From NCBI RefSeq assembly GCF_018882445.1, contig NZ_JACVOM010000003.1, forward strand, positions 248,001 to 312,000: DNA of 64,000 nucleotides, read 5' to 3'. Source of the stretch: Polynucleobacter sp. 15G-AUS-farblos. Its GTDB lineage: Bacteria > Pseudomonadota > Gammaproteobacteria > Burkholderiales > Burkholderiaceae. Of the stretch, positions 47,632 to 56,253 are shown piece by piece. The translations under genes and the position numbers were made by a program. Under the pieces are notes generated by a model that was not told the origin of the DNA, did not search any database, and worked only from the letters and a program-made list of their open reading frames with translations. Positions within the stretch are counted from its first letter, which is position 1; each line of letters opens with the position of its first letter.

Positions 47632-48762
47632 CTATGAGTTAAGTGCAGCAGTAATAGCTGCCAATCTTGCAGACTCAAAGGCACTGCCAATGCGCTCACC
47701 ATTCGAGCGGTCTTGCGCTTCAACCCCAGCAATAATCTCAGCCGTGTTTAATGCCTGTGTATTACGCATTGCCAAAACGAATGCGGCAACCGGAAACCCA
47801 ATTTTTTGAGCAAGATTTAACAGTACCTGCACTCTATCGGGCTTGCGCCAAAGATCAGCCCGATTAAACCAGGCCAATATATCTACTGCTTGATAGACGC
47901 CATCAGGATGTTGTTTGACGAGTAAGCTCAGATCGCTAAAGATTTCACTAAAGTCGCGCACCTCTATTGGCATACGCACATCATCAGCCCAGGCGCGTAT
48001 TTCAGTTGAGGGCAAATGCATCAAGGTAATTGCACAGCGCTCTTCAAGACTGCTATCAGCCACATCTAAATGCGCAATGAGTTCTTCTCGAAACACTTCA
48101 TTTGCCAAAAGGGTTGCCAACTGAGGCGGGAGCATAGTACTTGCTGCGCCCGTATTGAGCAAAACTTGAAACATATGCATTGGCTTATGAGCAAGCAAAC
48201 CCCTTGCAAGCTCTTGCCAAATACGCTCAGCAGAGAGCACCTCTAACTCGCCAGACTGAACAATTGACTGGAGTGCTAAAAGTGTTTCGTTGGCAATCGA
48301 GAATTCTGGGAAGCGCGCTGAGAATCGGGCGATACGTAATAAACGCAAAGGATCCTCAGCAAAGGCATCCGATACATGACGAAATACTTTGGCAGCTAAA
48401 TCCTCTTGCCCGTTATAGGGATCAATGATGGGGCCTACCCACTGACCATTTCCGCTCACCTCTTGAGCCATGGCATTGATTGTTAAATCACGACGCTCAA
48501 GATCTTGTTCGAGACTAACGCTTGGATCGGCGTAAAAATGAAAGCCTTTATATCCCACGCCTGTTTTGCGCTCAGTTCTAGCAAGCGCATATTCAGCTTG
48601 CGTTTCTGGATGCAGAAAAACTGGGAAATCTTTGCCAACTGGTCGAAAACCTTTGGCAATCATCTCTTCCACACTAGACCCTACAACGACATAATCCACA
48701 TCATGAATAGGCAAGCCCATTAAGGTATCCCGGATGGCTCCGCCAACGGCATACACTTTCAT
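47632..48762 (-). CDS. cca: CCA tRNA nucleotidyltransferase
   Basis: 376 residues. [11 protein letters not shown] and catalytic Asp21 and Asp23 in [20 protein letters not shown] and [15 protein letters not shown] are class II tRNA nucleotidyltransferase motifs. It adds or repairs the 3' CCA of tRNAs. E. coli Cca is about 412 residues with an HD phosphohydrolase domain; here the corresponding region (about 225-376) is shorter and I cannot find the H...HD...D metal ligands, although the later RDF and [11 protein letters not shown] blocks align. So the phosphatase activity is probably lost. Its start shares one base with the stop of the NDUFA9-like gene. Confidence 0.93.
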   Translation of the reverse strand: MKVYAVGGAIRDTLMGLPIHDVDYVVVGSSVEEMIAKGFRPVGKDFPVFLHPETQAEYALARTERKTGVGYKGFHFYADPSVSLEQDLERRDLTINAMAQEVSGNGQWVGPIIDPYNGQEDLAAKVFRHVSDAFAEDPLRLLRIARFSARFPEFSIANETLLALQSIVQSGELEVLSAERIWQELARGLLAHKPMHMFQVLLNTGAASTMLPPQLATLLANEVFREELIAHLDVADSSLEERCAITLMHLPSTEIRAWADDVRMPIEVRDFSEIFSDLSLLVKQHPDGVYQAVDILAWFNRADLWRKPDRVQVLLNLAQKIGFPVAAFVLAMRNTQALNTAEIIAGVEAQDRSNGERIGSAFESARLAAITAALNS

Positions 48763-49670
48763 TACTGCATACCTTCCAAACTACGTCGGCTAACTTTAAA
48801 AACGTCTTTAAGCACATCAATGCCTTTTAGAGGAAGAATATTCGGCTGCTGCATTGAGGCAATGTTGTCACGCGACATCAAGGTCGGACCCGGTAAGAAT
48901 TCAAATGCAAGGGCCTGCAAATACCCTACAAATGCTGGCACCGGAATAATGGCGCAAGAAGCGCCTGCCTTACGTTTAGCAAGCTCCACAATCTCTTTCA
49001 TGGTGTAAACCGTAGGGCCTACCAAATCATAAGTTTGATGAATGGTCATTGGCATTGTCAAAGCACTAACAAAAGCACTTGCAACATCGTCCACACTGAC
49101 GGGCTGAAACTGAGCAGTATGGTTAGCCAATGGCATTACTGGAAATAACTTAGTTAACTTAGCAAACAAATTAATGAATTGATCTTGCGCACCAAAAATG
49201 ACAGAAGGTCTAAAGATTGTCCAATCGAGATTGCTAGCCCTCACTGCAGCCTCACCATCCCCCTTACTCCGCTGATACATTGAAGGGCCATTGGAATCCG
49301 CACCCAATGCACTCATATGTAAATAGCGCTTTAGGCCATTCATTTGCATGGCCGTAATAATATTTTTTGCTAGGTCTACGTGCGCTGCCTGAAATACCTT
49401 TCCGTAAGGCTGAGCAGGCTTGTCGTGGAGCACACCGACTAAATTAATCACTGCACCAGATGGACTCACACGCGAGCAAAGATCTTGTAGCGCATCAAAC
49501 TCGTGAACATCTGCATCCTCTAAATGCACCTTTGGCAATAAACGCAATTCACGTCCAGCAGCCAAATGGCTGGTAGGAATTAAAACGGAATAGCCTGCAG
49601 ACTGTAATTGCGCGGCTAAAACACGGCCTACAAAACCGTTGCCACCAATGAGGAGAATGTCATATTTCAT
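48762..49670 (-). CDS. NDUFA9-like NAD-dependent epimerase/dehydratase family protein
   Basis: 302 residues of extended-SDR type: [17 protein letters not shown] binds NAD(P), and [23 protein letters not shown] and FRPSVIFG are NDUFA9/YfcH-like signatures. The mitochondrial homologue is a complex I accessory subunit and binds NADPH; the bacterial function is unknown. AAAGG precedes the ATG. It sits between slt (27 bases upstream) and cca. Confidence 0.9.
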   Translation of the reverse strand: MKYDILLIGGNGFVGRVLAAQLQSAGYSVLIPTSHLAAGRELRLLPKVHLEDADVHEFDALQDLCSRVSPSGAVINLVGVLHDKPAQPYGKVFQAAHVDLAKNIITAMQMNGLKRYLHMSALGADSNGPSMYQRSKGDGEAAVRASNLDWTIFRPSVIFGAQDQFINLFAKLTKLFPVMPLANHTAQFQPVSVDDVASAFVSALTMPMTIHQTYDLVGPTVYTMKEIVELAKRKAGASCAIIPVPAFVGYLQALAFEFLPGPTLMSRDNIASMQQPNILPLKGIDVLKDVFKVSRRSLEGMQ

Positions 49671-49697
49671 GTGAGGCCTTTTATTGATGCTTGCTTA

Positions 49698-51656
49698 TTA
49701 TGGTAATTCAGTTTGAGTGGCTGCCTTAGGCGCAATCACACCAAGGCGCTGCTTCAAGGATTGGGTCTGCCCATTCATTACAGACGAATAGTAATTTGCA
49801 TTTGACAACACATTTTTTACATACACACGCGTTTCGGTGAAGGGAATCGTTTCAGCAAAAATGGCACCTTCAGTCGGACTAGTCAATTTTTCGCGCCAGA
49901 GCTTTGAACGTGACGGCCCAGCGTTATATGCTGCAGATGCTAAAACCCATGATCCGTCTAGATCAATCAGCACCATATTTAAATAATTACTACCCAAGGT
50001 CAAATTCGTATTGGTATCACTTAATTTGTCATTGGTGTAATTGGTCATCCCAATTTTCTTAGCGACATACTTCGCCGTATTGGGCATAACTTGCATTAAG
50101 CCGGATGCGCCCACCGAGGAGGATGCATTCATGATGAAGCGAGACTCTTGACGTATCAGGCCATAAGCCCAAGCTAAGTTCAGATCAATTTGTCGAGCAA
50201 TAGGGGATAACTCATCGCGAAAAGGGGTTGGATAACGCAAACTAAAGTCATGCTCTTGCTTAGTTCGATCGGCGGTATTAACGACACGGTCATACAAATG
50301 AATACGCTTTGCGTATTCTGCGGCTGCTAGCAATTGCTTATCCGTCATATTGCGCAATTCCCAATTCCACTCGCGATTACCTTCGAAACGCAAATTCATG
50401 GCATAAAGACGCTCACCTCGAATGAAACCTTTACGACTGGCCATAGCTTCAATTTCTTGATCAAAAACCTTAGTGCGCGATGGGGCGTTATTGGACTTAC
50501 CGAGCTCTTCCCTAGCGAGCTGGCCATAAAAGTTATATTGCTCATCGAGCATCTCAAAGCTCTCTTTGGCTTTGGCATCTTGACCTTCGGCTTTTAATGC
50601 GCGCCCATACCAATATGTCCAGGCAGGATCGCGACTTCGTATAGCGGGATTCATGCCTTCAATCGCATTCTTCACTAAGGCCCAATCTTTGGCGCGTAGT
50701 CCTGCTCGCACTTTCCATTCCTGAGTTTCAGCAGAGAGCAATTCGTTATAGCCCAACTCTTGTTGCAAACGATAAGCATCGTCTGCATTAGGATCCAACT
50801 TTTTAGCTAAGAACTGTCCAATCACACCCCAAGCTAGCGCTTGATTCTCTTTGCTATAGCGCGAAGCGTTTTGAGAAAAGTCTCGATATGCTTTAGCAGG
50901 ATCTGCTTTTGCAGCTTTCACAATCTCTGCAATGGGATCCTCACCACCAAGCCGTCTGGCCATAGTGTCATATCCCCTTTCACTCGCAGCCCGACCAATT
51001 GCCTTTGCTTCACTGGGTGTCATACCACCAGCCGCTACTAATGAAGGCACTAGCTCTTGGCATGCCTGCCCAAAATATCCGGGATCTAATAACACCGAGC
51101 GAGAATCCATCGCCAGCTTGGTGGGATTCTCTCCTTGAGATAACTTAGATAGCAAGGAGTAGCACTTCACCTGAGTGTCGTCATCCAAAACAAACTTTGC
51201 ATACTCAGCATCAAAACGTGACCAGTCCTTTCTTTTCCCCAATACCAGCAACCAATCATTCCGCATCCGATCGGCCAAAGCAGTTCCCTGATATTGATTC
51301 AAAAATGCAACCACTTGAGAGTCTGCGCTGTAGTCACCCCTGGCGCCACCGGCACTATCAAATAACTGAGGCTTAATACGGAAATAAGCTACATAGTCAT
51401 CAAAGGGATAGTTAACTAGACTGCCAGCTAGTTGCTGCGTCCGAAATACATCATTCTTTTTGGCTGCTTCGCGCAAATCAATAAACATGCGGTCTGCGTC
51501 CGAAATCTCCGGGGGAGCTGCTTTGCTCTCATATGATTTTGGTAACTTTGGCTTTTTTGGCTTTTCTGCAAAAGCAGAATTAGCAGCCAAAGCCAAGCCT
51601 AGAAAGAAGATTCCTGCCAAGTGACGACATTTTCTTTTTTGAACAGCAGACTTCAT
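49698..51656 (-). CDS. slt: Soluble lytic murein transglycosylase
   Basis: 652 residues from ATG 51656; a TTG at 51668 is four codons upstream but less likely. Signal peptide (about 1-31, ending SAFA), a long superhelical U-domain, and a C-terminal SLT domain: AYGLIRQESRFIMNASSSVG holds the catalytic Glu, then SGLMQVMPNTAKYVAKKIG and ASAAYNAGPSRSKLWR. It cuts peptidoglycan to anhydromuropeptides in the periplasm, the substrates AmpG (60.4 kb) imports. Confidence 0.94.
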   Translation of the reverse strand: MKSAVQKRKCRHLAGIFFLGLALAANSAFAEKPKKPKLPKSYESKAAPPEISDADRMFIDLREAAKKNDVFRTQQLAGSLVNYPFDDYVAYFRIKPQLFDSAGGARGDYSADSQVVAFLNQYQGTALADRMRNDWLLVLGKRKDWSRFDAEYAKFVLDDDTQVKCYSLLSKLSQGENPTKLAMDSRSVLLDPGYFGQACQELVPSLVAAGGMTPSEAKAIGRAASERGYDTMARRLGGEDPIAEIVKAAKADPAKAYRDFSQNASRYSKENQALAWGVIGQFLAKKLDPNADDAYRLQQELGYNELLSAETQEWKVRAGLRAKDWALVKNAIEGMNPAIRSRDPAWTYWYGRALKAEGQDAKAKESFEMLDEQYNFYGQLAREELGKSNNAPSRTKVFDQEIEAMASRKGFIRGERLYAMNLRFEGNREWNWELRNMTDKQLLAAAEYAKRIHLYDRVVNTADRTKQEHDFSLRYPTPFRDELSPIARQIDLNLAWAYGLIRQESRFIMNASSSVGASGLMQVMPNTAKYVAKKIGMTNYTNDKLSDTNTNLTLGSNYLNMVLIDLDGSWVLASAAYNAGPSRSKLWREKLTSPTEGAIFAETIPFTETRVYVKNVLSNANYYSSVMNGQTQSLKQRLGVIAPKAATQTELP

Positions 51657-51732
51657 ATTCACTATCAAACCCTATGCTTATTTACTTGGTGGTAATGTAA
51701 TTACTATATCTGTTAATTTTCGCCTGATAATC

Positions 51733-52356
51733 ATGGATATGCACGGTAATTCGCTAAAAACACTAAGACAAGATTTATTAAAGCGGCGCAAAGAATTTGC
51801 GGCGGGGCAAAATCATGCCCCCTCAACAAATCAGCTTATTAAAAACCTCAATCAATTTTTAACTGGTGCTGGTAGCGCAATTCAATCTATAGCCCTCTAT
51901 TGGCCCATACAGGATGAAATTGACTTACGAACCACCTTGCTGGAGTGGGTCAAGACTCAGCCCAATAGAGAGTTAGCCCTACCCCTGGCGCGCCCTGATA
52001 AGCACCTTGATTTTTACCAGTGGCAGGAAGGTGATCGCCTTGTTCCCAGTCAGCACGGAATCCCTGAGCCCGATCCTCTACAGACTCAAAGACAAGCCCT
52101 CATACCGGACTGCATCTTGCTTCCCTGTGTAGGTTGGTCAAGCTCGCATGAGGGTAATGCAGCGCAGTACTGGCGGCTTGGATATGGGGGCGGATACTTT
52201 GATCGCACCTTGGCTCAACTCAGAAAAAAGAAGCCAAGCCTGATCTGCATCGGGATTGGCTTTGATTGGCAAAAACTGGATGATGCTCAGTGGTCAGCTC
52301 AAACGCATGATGAGCCACTGGATATGCTGGTCACTGAATCAGGCGTTTTTAGTTAA
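51733..52356 (+). CDS. fau: 5-formyltetrahydrofolate cyclo-ligase
   Basis: 207 residues. LRQDLLKRRKEF at the N-terminus, LPCVGWSS and RLGYGGGYFDRTLAQL (ATP/folate loop) are the family blocks. It returns 5-formyl-THF to 5,10-methenyl-THF. GATAAT ends one base before the first ATG and seven before the second (51739), so the second Met could be the true leaderless start. Its end overlaps convergent metF by 18 bases. Confidence 0.93.
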   Translation: MDMHGNSLKTLRQDLLKRRKEFAAGQNHAPSTNQLIKNLNQFLTGAGSAIQSIALYWPIQDEIDLRTTLLEWVKTQPNRELALPLARPDKHLDFYQWQEGDRLVPSQHGIPEPDPLQTQRQALIPDCILLPCVGWSSSHEGNAAQYWRLGYGGGYFDRTLAQLRKKKPSLICIGIGFDWQKLDDAQWSAQTHDEPLDMLVTESGVFS

Positions 52357-53187
52357 ACCTAAATTATCAGTGATCGCCAAGACAGCATCGGCCTGATTTA
52401 AAGAGTAGAAGTGCAGGCCAGGCGCTCCAACTGCTAAAAGCTGGTCACATAAATCCGTTACTACCTCTTCACCAAAAGCACGAATAGAGGCAATGTCATC
52501 TCCATAAGACTGCAAACGTAAACGGATCCAACGTGGAATCTCAGCACCACAAGCATCGGAGAAACGGAGCAACTGCGTGCTATTCGTAATCGGCATAATG
52601 CCCGCAATCACAGGTTGGGTAACGCCGAGATCATAAGCCTCATCGACGAAGCGGAAATACGCATCACTGTTATAAAAATATTGTGTGACTGCGGAGTTAG
52701 CGCCAGCTTTCATTTTCTGCACAAAGAAGCCCACATCACTAGCGGGTGACTTAGCCTGAGGATGCGTTTCTGGATAGGCGGCTACATCAATATGAAACCA
52801 GTCGTCCGTCTCAGCACGAATAAATTCTACTAACTCATTAGCATGATGAAATTCGCCATACTGACCCATGCCAGATGGAAGATCTCCACGCAAAGCAACA
52901 ATCCGTTTTATGCCTAAGGCTTTGTACTGTTGCAACATTTCACGTACGCTCTCACGAGAGCTACCTACACAGGAGAGATGGGGAGCAACTGCAGCACCTG
53001 CCGCATGAATATCGCTCACTACCTTTAATGTGCCAGACTGTGTAGAGCCACCGGCACCAAAGGTCACGGAATAAAATGCTGGCTTGAGAGTTTCACTCAA
53101 GCGCTCGCGCACGAGATGTAGCTTCTTCTCACCTTCAGGTGTCTTGGGTGGGAAAAATTCGACGCTTAATTCCATGATCTTGGGCAT
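52339..53187 (-). CDS. metF: 5,10-methylenetetrahydrofolate reductase
   Basis: 282 residues. SVEFFPPKTPEGEKKL carries the catalytic Glu; VTFGAGGSTQSGT and ALRGDLPSG are FAD/folate signatures. It makes 5-methyl-THF for MetH. ATG 53187 or 53178-53175 (MELSVEFF) are both possible starts; the former gives MPKIMEL. It lies 16 bases after ahcY and should share its riboswitch-controlled transcript. Confidence 0.95.
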   Translation of the reverse strand: MPKIMELSVEFFPPKTPEGEKKLHLVRERLSETLKPAFYSVTFGAGGSTQSGTLKVVSDIHAAGAAVAPHLSCVGSSRESVREMLQQYKALGIKRIVALRGDLPSGMGQYGEFHHANELVEFIRAETDDWFHIDVAAYPETHPQAKSPASDVGFFVQKMKAGANSAVTQYFYNSDAYFRFVDEAYDLGVTQPVIAGIMPITNSTQLLRFSDACGAEIPRWIRLRLQSYGDDIASIRAFGEEVVTDLCDQLLAVGAPGLHFYSLNQADAVLAITDNLGLTKNA

Positions 53188-53203
53188 GTTTATCTAAAGT
53201 GGA

Positions 53204-54649
53204 TTAATAACGGTAATGGTCAGCCTTGTATGGGCCTTCCTTGGTTACGTTAATGTAGGCAGCCTGCTGATCAGACAGCACTGTCAACTCCGCATTTAAA
53301 GTCTTGAGCTGCAAACGCGCAACCTTTTCATCCAGGTGCTTAGGCAAGGTATAGACGCCAACTGGATATTTGTTTGTGCCAACTGCATTCCACAATTCGA
53401 TTTGCGCAATCACTTGGTTTGCAAATGAAGAGCTCATGACATAAGAAGGATGTCCAGTACCACAACCTAAATTCACTAAACGGCCTTTTGCCAAGATGAT
53501 GATGCGCTTCTCAGGTTTGCCATTGGCTGCAGGGAAAATCACATGGTCAACTTGTGGTTTGATTTCTTCCCATTTGTATTTTTCAATACCAGCTACATCA
53601 ATCTCATTATCGAAGTGGCCGATGTTACATACGATGGCTTGATTTTTCATCTTAGCCATGTGGTCATGGGTAATTACATGGTAGTTACCTGTTGCAGAAA
53701 CAAAGATATCGGCCTTATCAGCAGCGTAATCCATCGTCACAACACGATAACCTTCCATTGCCGCCTGCAATGCACAGATTGGATCTACTTCAGTAACCCA
53801 AACTTGAGCAGACAAGGCGCGTAATGCCTGAGCAGAGCCCTTACCTACGTCGCCATAACCACAAACTACGGCTACCTTACCGGCAACCATCACATCGGTT
53901 GCACGCTTGATCGCGTCAACTAAAGACTCACGGCAACCATACAGGTTGTCGAACTTGCTCTTTGTAACTGAGTCATTAACGTTAATCGCTGGAAACTTTA
54001 GTTCGCCCTTAGCAAACATTTGATACAGACGATGTACGCCTGTCGTAGTTTCTTCTGTAACGCCTTTTACTTTTTCTAAGCGAGTGGAATACCAAGTTGG
54101 ATCTTGTGCCAATTTTTTCTTAATGGCAGAGAACAAAATGGTTTCTTCTTCGCTAGTTGGATGATTCAAGCACGCTTGATCTTTTTCAGCGCGCGCACCA
54201 AGATGCAATAGCAAAGTCGCATCGCCGCCGTCATCCAAAATCATATTGGTGAAGCCGCCATCGGCCCACTCAAAAATACGGTGTGTAAAGTCCCAATACT
54301 GCTCAAGGGTCTCACCCTTAATAGCGAACACAGGCGTGCCATTCGCAGCGATTGCAGCAGCAGCATGGTCTTGAGTCGAGAAAATATTGCATGAAGCCCA
54401 CTGCACTTCTGCGCCAAGCGCTTCTAGCGTCTCAATCAATACAGCAGTTTGAATGGTCATATGCAATGAACCAGTAATACGTGCACCACGTAAGGGTTGT
54501 TGTGCGGCAAATTCGTCGCGAATGGCGATCAAACCAGGCATCTCTGTTTCAGCAATAGCAATTTCCTTACGGCCAAAATCAGCCAAAGTAATATCCGCAA
54601 TCGCGCAACGAGTGGCTACGAAGTTATTTAAGTCAGAAACGGTATTCAT
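53204..54649 (-). CDS. ahcY: S-adenosylhomocysteine hydrolase
   Basis: 481 residues from ATG 54649; an upstream ATG at 54709 lies inside the riboswitch expression platform and is rejected. [13 protein letters not shown] at the N-terminus, [16 protein letters not shown], the NAD loop [16 protein letters not shown] and the C-terminal KADHYRY are diagnostic. It splits SAH into adenosine and homocysteine. The GGAG ribosome-binding site (54655-54658) sits in a 7-base-pair hairpin, downstream of an SAH riboswitch, so SAH level should set its expression. Confidence 0.97.
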   Translation of the reverse strand: MNTVSDLNNFVATRCAIADITLADFGRKEIAIAETEMPGLIAIRDEFAAQQPLRGARITGSLHMTIQTAVLIETLEALGAEVQWASCNIFSTQDHAAAAIAANGTPVFAIKGETLEQYWDFTHRIFEWADGGFTNMILDDGGDATLLLHLGARAEKDQACLNHPTSEEETILFSAIKKKLAQDPTWYSTRLEKVKGVTEETTTGVHRLYQMFAKGELKFPAINVNDSVTKSKFDNLYGCRESLVDAIKRATDVMVAGKVAVVCGYGDVGKGSAQALRALSAQVWVTEVDPICALQAAMEGYRVVTMDYAADKADIFVSATGNYHVITHDHMAKMKNQAIVCNIGHFDNEIDVAGIEKYKWEEIKPQVDHVIFPAANGKPEKRIIILAKGRLVNLGCGTGHPSYVMSSSFANQVIAQIELWNAVGTNKYPVGVYTLPKHLDEKVARLQLKTLNAELTVLSDQQAAYINVTKEGPYKADHYRY

Positions 54650-54654
54650 TAATG

Positions 54655-54683
54655 CTCCAGCTAAATACGATCCAATGCTGGAG
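54655..54683 (-). promoter_or_regulatory. Hairpin hiding the ahcY ribosome-binding site
   Basis: On the minus strand CUCCAGC (54683-54677) pairs with GCUGGAG (54661-54655) over a 15-base loop. The 3' arm contains the GGAG Shine-Dalgarno sequence six bases before the ahcY ATG. When folded the site is closed to ribosomes, so this is the likely output end of the riboswitch. Confidence 0.7.
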
Positions 54684-54689
54684 TAGGAA

Positions 54690-54720
54690 CTCGCTAGCCA
54701 TTGAATCATGGGTTAGCGAG
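54690..54720 (-). promoter_or_regulatory. Switching hairpin overlapping the riboswitch pseudoknot strand
   Basis: CUCGCUAACC (54720-54711) pairs with GGCUAGCGAG (54699-54690) with one mismatch. Its first three bases (54720-54718) are also the last three of the GCGCUC strand that closes the riboswitch pseudoknot, so full hairpin and full pseudoknot exclude each other. Probably part of the expression platform. Confidence 0.55.
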
Positions 54721-54815
54721 CGCGGTTGCAATTAGCAATTTCCGTTTAGGAGATCGCTCCCTTCAAGCCTGGGGAAGTACTGGGTCTCAGCATTCCTTGC
54801 AACGCTCCTTGAAGG
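54718..54815 (-). promoter_or_regulatory. S-adenosylhomocysteine (SAH) riboswitch
   Basis: The minus strand begins UUCAAGGAGCGUUGCAAGG, has a variable P2 arm, then CCAGGCUUGAA that closes P1 (UUCAAG with CUUGAA), an optional GGGAG-CGAU-CUCC hairpin, and ends CAACCGCGCUC whose GCGCUC pairs with GAGCGU of the first strand as the P4 pseudoknot. GGAGCG-UUGCAA, CCAGGCU and the GCGCUC strand are the conserved parts of the SAH (AdoCyc) riboswitch known upstream of ahcY in beta- and gammaproteobacteria. Known examples turn expression on when SAH binds. Confidence 0.92.
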
Positions 54816-54845
54816 TATGGCGTAATTGTAAACAATTACGCCATA
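54816..54845 (-). repeat. Perfect 13-base-pair inverted repeat abutting the riboswitch
   Basis: tatggcgtaattg (54816-54828) and caattacgccata (54833-54845) are perfectly complementary around a TAAA loop. It lies between the metK stop (54884) and base 1 of the SAH aptamer. There is no U tract on either side, so it is not a classic terminator. It could be a processing or pausing hairpin, or could stack on riboswitch P1. Confidence 0.75.
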
Positions 54846-54883
54846 TTTGGCTTCAGTACAACGCAATACAGCTTATTTGATGC

Positions 54884-56050
54884 TTATAAGCCTGCTGCAG
54901 CACGTAATGCAGGTGCCTTGTCAGTTTGCTCCCAAGTAAATTCTGGCTCCTCACGACCGAAATGGCCATAAGCAGCAGTTTTACGATAAATCGGACGCAA
55001 GAGATTGAGCATCTTCACAATGCCTTTTGGACGCAAGTCAAAGTGCTCTGATACCAATTGAGCGATCTTCTCGTCAGAGATCTTGCCTGTTCCAAAGGTG
55101 CTCACCATGACAGACGTCGGCTTTGCAACACCGATCGCGTATGAAATCTGAATCAAGCACTTGCTTGCCAAACCTGCAGCAACCACGTTCTTAGCAACAT
55201 AGCGACCAGCGTAGGCGGCAGAACGGTCAACCTTGGATGGATCCTTACCGGAGAAAGCGCCGCCGCCGTGAGGCGCTGCACCACCATAGGTATCCACAAT
55301 AATTTTGCGACCGGTTAAACCGCAATCGCCTTGCGGACCGCCGATAACAAAGCGACCTGTTGGGTTTACCAAAAAGTTAATCGCACCTTTGATCAAATGC
55401 TTCGGCAATACTGGCTTGATGATCTCTTCGATCACCGCTTCACGCAATTTCTCAAGACCGATTTCTTCATCATGCTGAGTTGACAGAACAACCGTGTCAA
55501 TCGAATCAGGCTTACCATCAACATAACGCAGGGTCACTTGTGACTTGGCATCTGGACGCAACCAGTTAAGGCGGCCATCGCGACGCAATTGAGATTGACG
55601 CTCCACTAAACGATGGGAGAGATGAATCGGCAAAGGCATCAGCTCTGCGGTCTCATCGCAAGCGTAACCAAACATCAGGCCTTGGTCACCAGCGCCTTGA
55701 TCTAAACCGTCGTCATGCGCTTTATCCACACCTTGTGCGATGTCAGGACTTTGCTTGTCATAGGCAACCAATACCGCACAACCTTTGTAATCAATGCCAT
55801 ACGCAGTATTGTCGTAACCAATTTCACGCAGTGTGTTACGCGCTACTTGAATGTAGTCTACGTTTGCATTAGTTGTAATTTCACCAGCCAATACAACAAG
55901 ACCGGTATTACATAAAGTTTCTGCAGCAACACGTGCTGTTGGATCTTGAGCCAAGATGGCATCCAAGATTGAATCTGAAATTTGGTCTGCTACTTTATCG
56001 GGGTGACCTTCAGAGACTGACTCTGAGGTAAAGAAGTAATCGTTTGCCAT
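54884..56050 (-). CDS. metK: S-adenosylmethionine synthetase
   Basis: 388 residues, normal length. [29 protein letters not shown] and [19 protein letters not shown] are the MetK signatures. It makes SAM from methionine and ATP. AAAGGAA is well placed before the ATG. It has a 203-base upstream gap with a good promoter and a structured leader, and is followed by the SAH riboswitch and ahcY-metF on the same strand. Confidence 0.98.
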   Translation of the reverse strand: MANDYFFTSESVSEGHPDKVADQISDSILDAILAQDPTARVAAETLCNTGLVVLAGEITTNANVDYIQVARNTLREIGYDNTAYGIDYKGCAVLVAYDKQSPDIAQGVDKAHDDGLDQGAGDQGLMFGYACDETAELMPLPIHLSHRLVERQSQLRRDGRLNWLRPDAKSQVTLRYVDGKPDSIDTVVLSTQHDEEIGLEKLREAVIEEIIKPVLPKHLIKGAINFLVNPTGRFVIGGPQGDCGLTGRKIIVDTYGGAAPHGGGAFSGKDPSKVDRSAAYAGRYVAKNVVAAGLASKCLIQISYAIGVAKPTSVMVSTFGTGKISDEKIAQLVSEHFDLRPKGIVKMLNLLRPIYRKTAAYGHFGREEPEFTWEQTDKAPALRAAAGL

Positions 56051-56108
56051 TGCCTATTCCTTTAAAAAATTAACACGCTCTATTGGACAACTCGACGTGC
56101 CAGGAACT

Positions 56109-56155
56109 ACAACGGCGACGCTTTAGCAGAATTTATAAATCGCCCTGCAAGTTGT
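56109..56155 (-). promoter_or_regulatory. Structured element in the metK leader
   Basis: On the minus strand ACAAC (56155-56151) pairs with GUUGU (56113-56109) and GGCGA (56144-56140) with UCGCC (56118-56114), giving a ten-pair stem with a six-base bulge UUGCAG. GCAG of the bulge can pair with CUGC in the terminal loop (56129-56126), a pseudoknot. The loop reads ...AUUCUGCUAAAGCG. It lies inside the predicted transcript about 60 bases before the ATG. It does not match a riboswitch class that I can name. Confidence 0.5.
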
Positions 56156-56175
56156 CTTAACTCAGCGATGGGAGA

Positions 56176-56205
56176 ATTCTATCTGAAAAGCAGCAAATCC
56201 ACCAA
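56176..56205 (-). promoter_or_regulatory. Promoter of metK
   Basis: Minus strand: TTGGTG (56205-56200) as -35, 18 bases, TAGAAT (56181-56176) as -10. Transcription would start near 56169, giving a leader of about 120 bases that contains the structured element. Confidence 0.55.
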
Positions 56206-56207
56206 GA

Positions 56208-56222
56208 CCAAATCAAATTTGG
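56208..56222. promoter_or_regulatory. Palindrome CCAAAT-N3-ATTTGG next to the metK -35
   Basis: A perfect six-base inverted repeat with a three-base centre, three bases upstream of the metK -35 and about 20 bases before the -10 hexamer of the divergent acyltransferase gene. Position fits an operator for either gene. The regulator is unknown. Confidence 0.4.
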
Positions 56223-56241
56223 CCCTTACGGCAGCATTGAA

Positions 56242-56247
56242 TATCAT
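56242..56247 (+). promoter_or_regulatory. -10 element (TATCAT) for the first acyltransferase gene
   Basis: TATCAT matches the -10 consensus at five of six bases, ends six bases before the GTG start at 56254, and a stop codon in frame at 56248-56250 excludes an earlier start. The same spacing as at gpmA, birA, vanZ and gshA. Confidence 0.5.
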
Positions 56248-56253
56248 TAGGGG

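Noticed and set aside
54650-54709. Longer ahcY start at 54709
   Set aside because: The added 20 residues come from the riboswitch expression platform; ATG 54649 has GGAG and gives the normal N-terminus.
56051-56253. Known SAM riboswitch (SAM-II, SAM-V, SAM/SAH) before metK
   Set aside because: Some similar short strings occur, but the order of stem, loop and GCUAAA segment does not fit these classes; kept only as an unknown structured leader.
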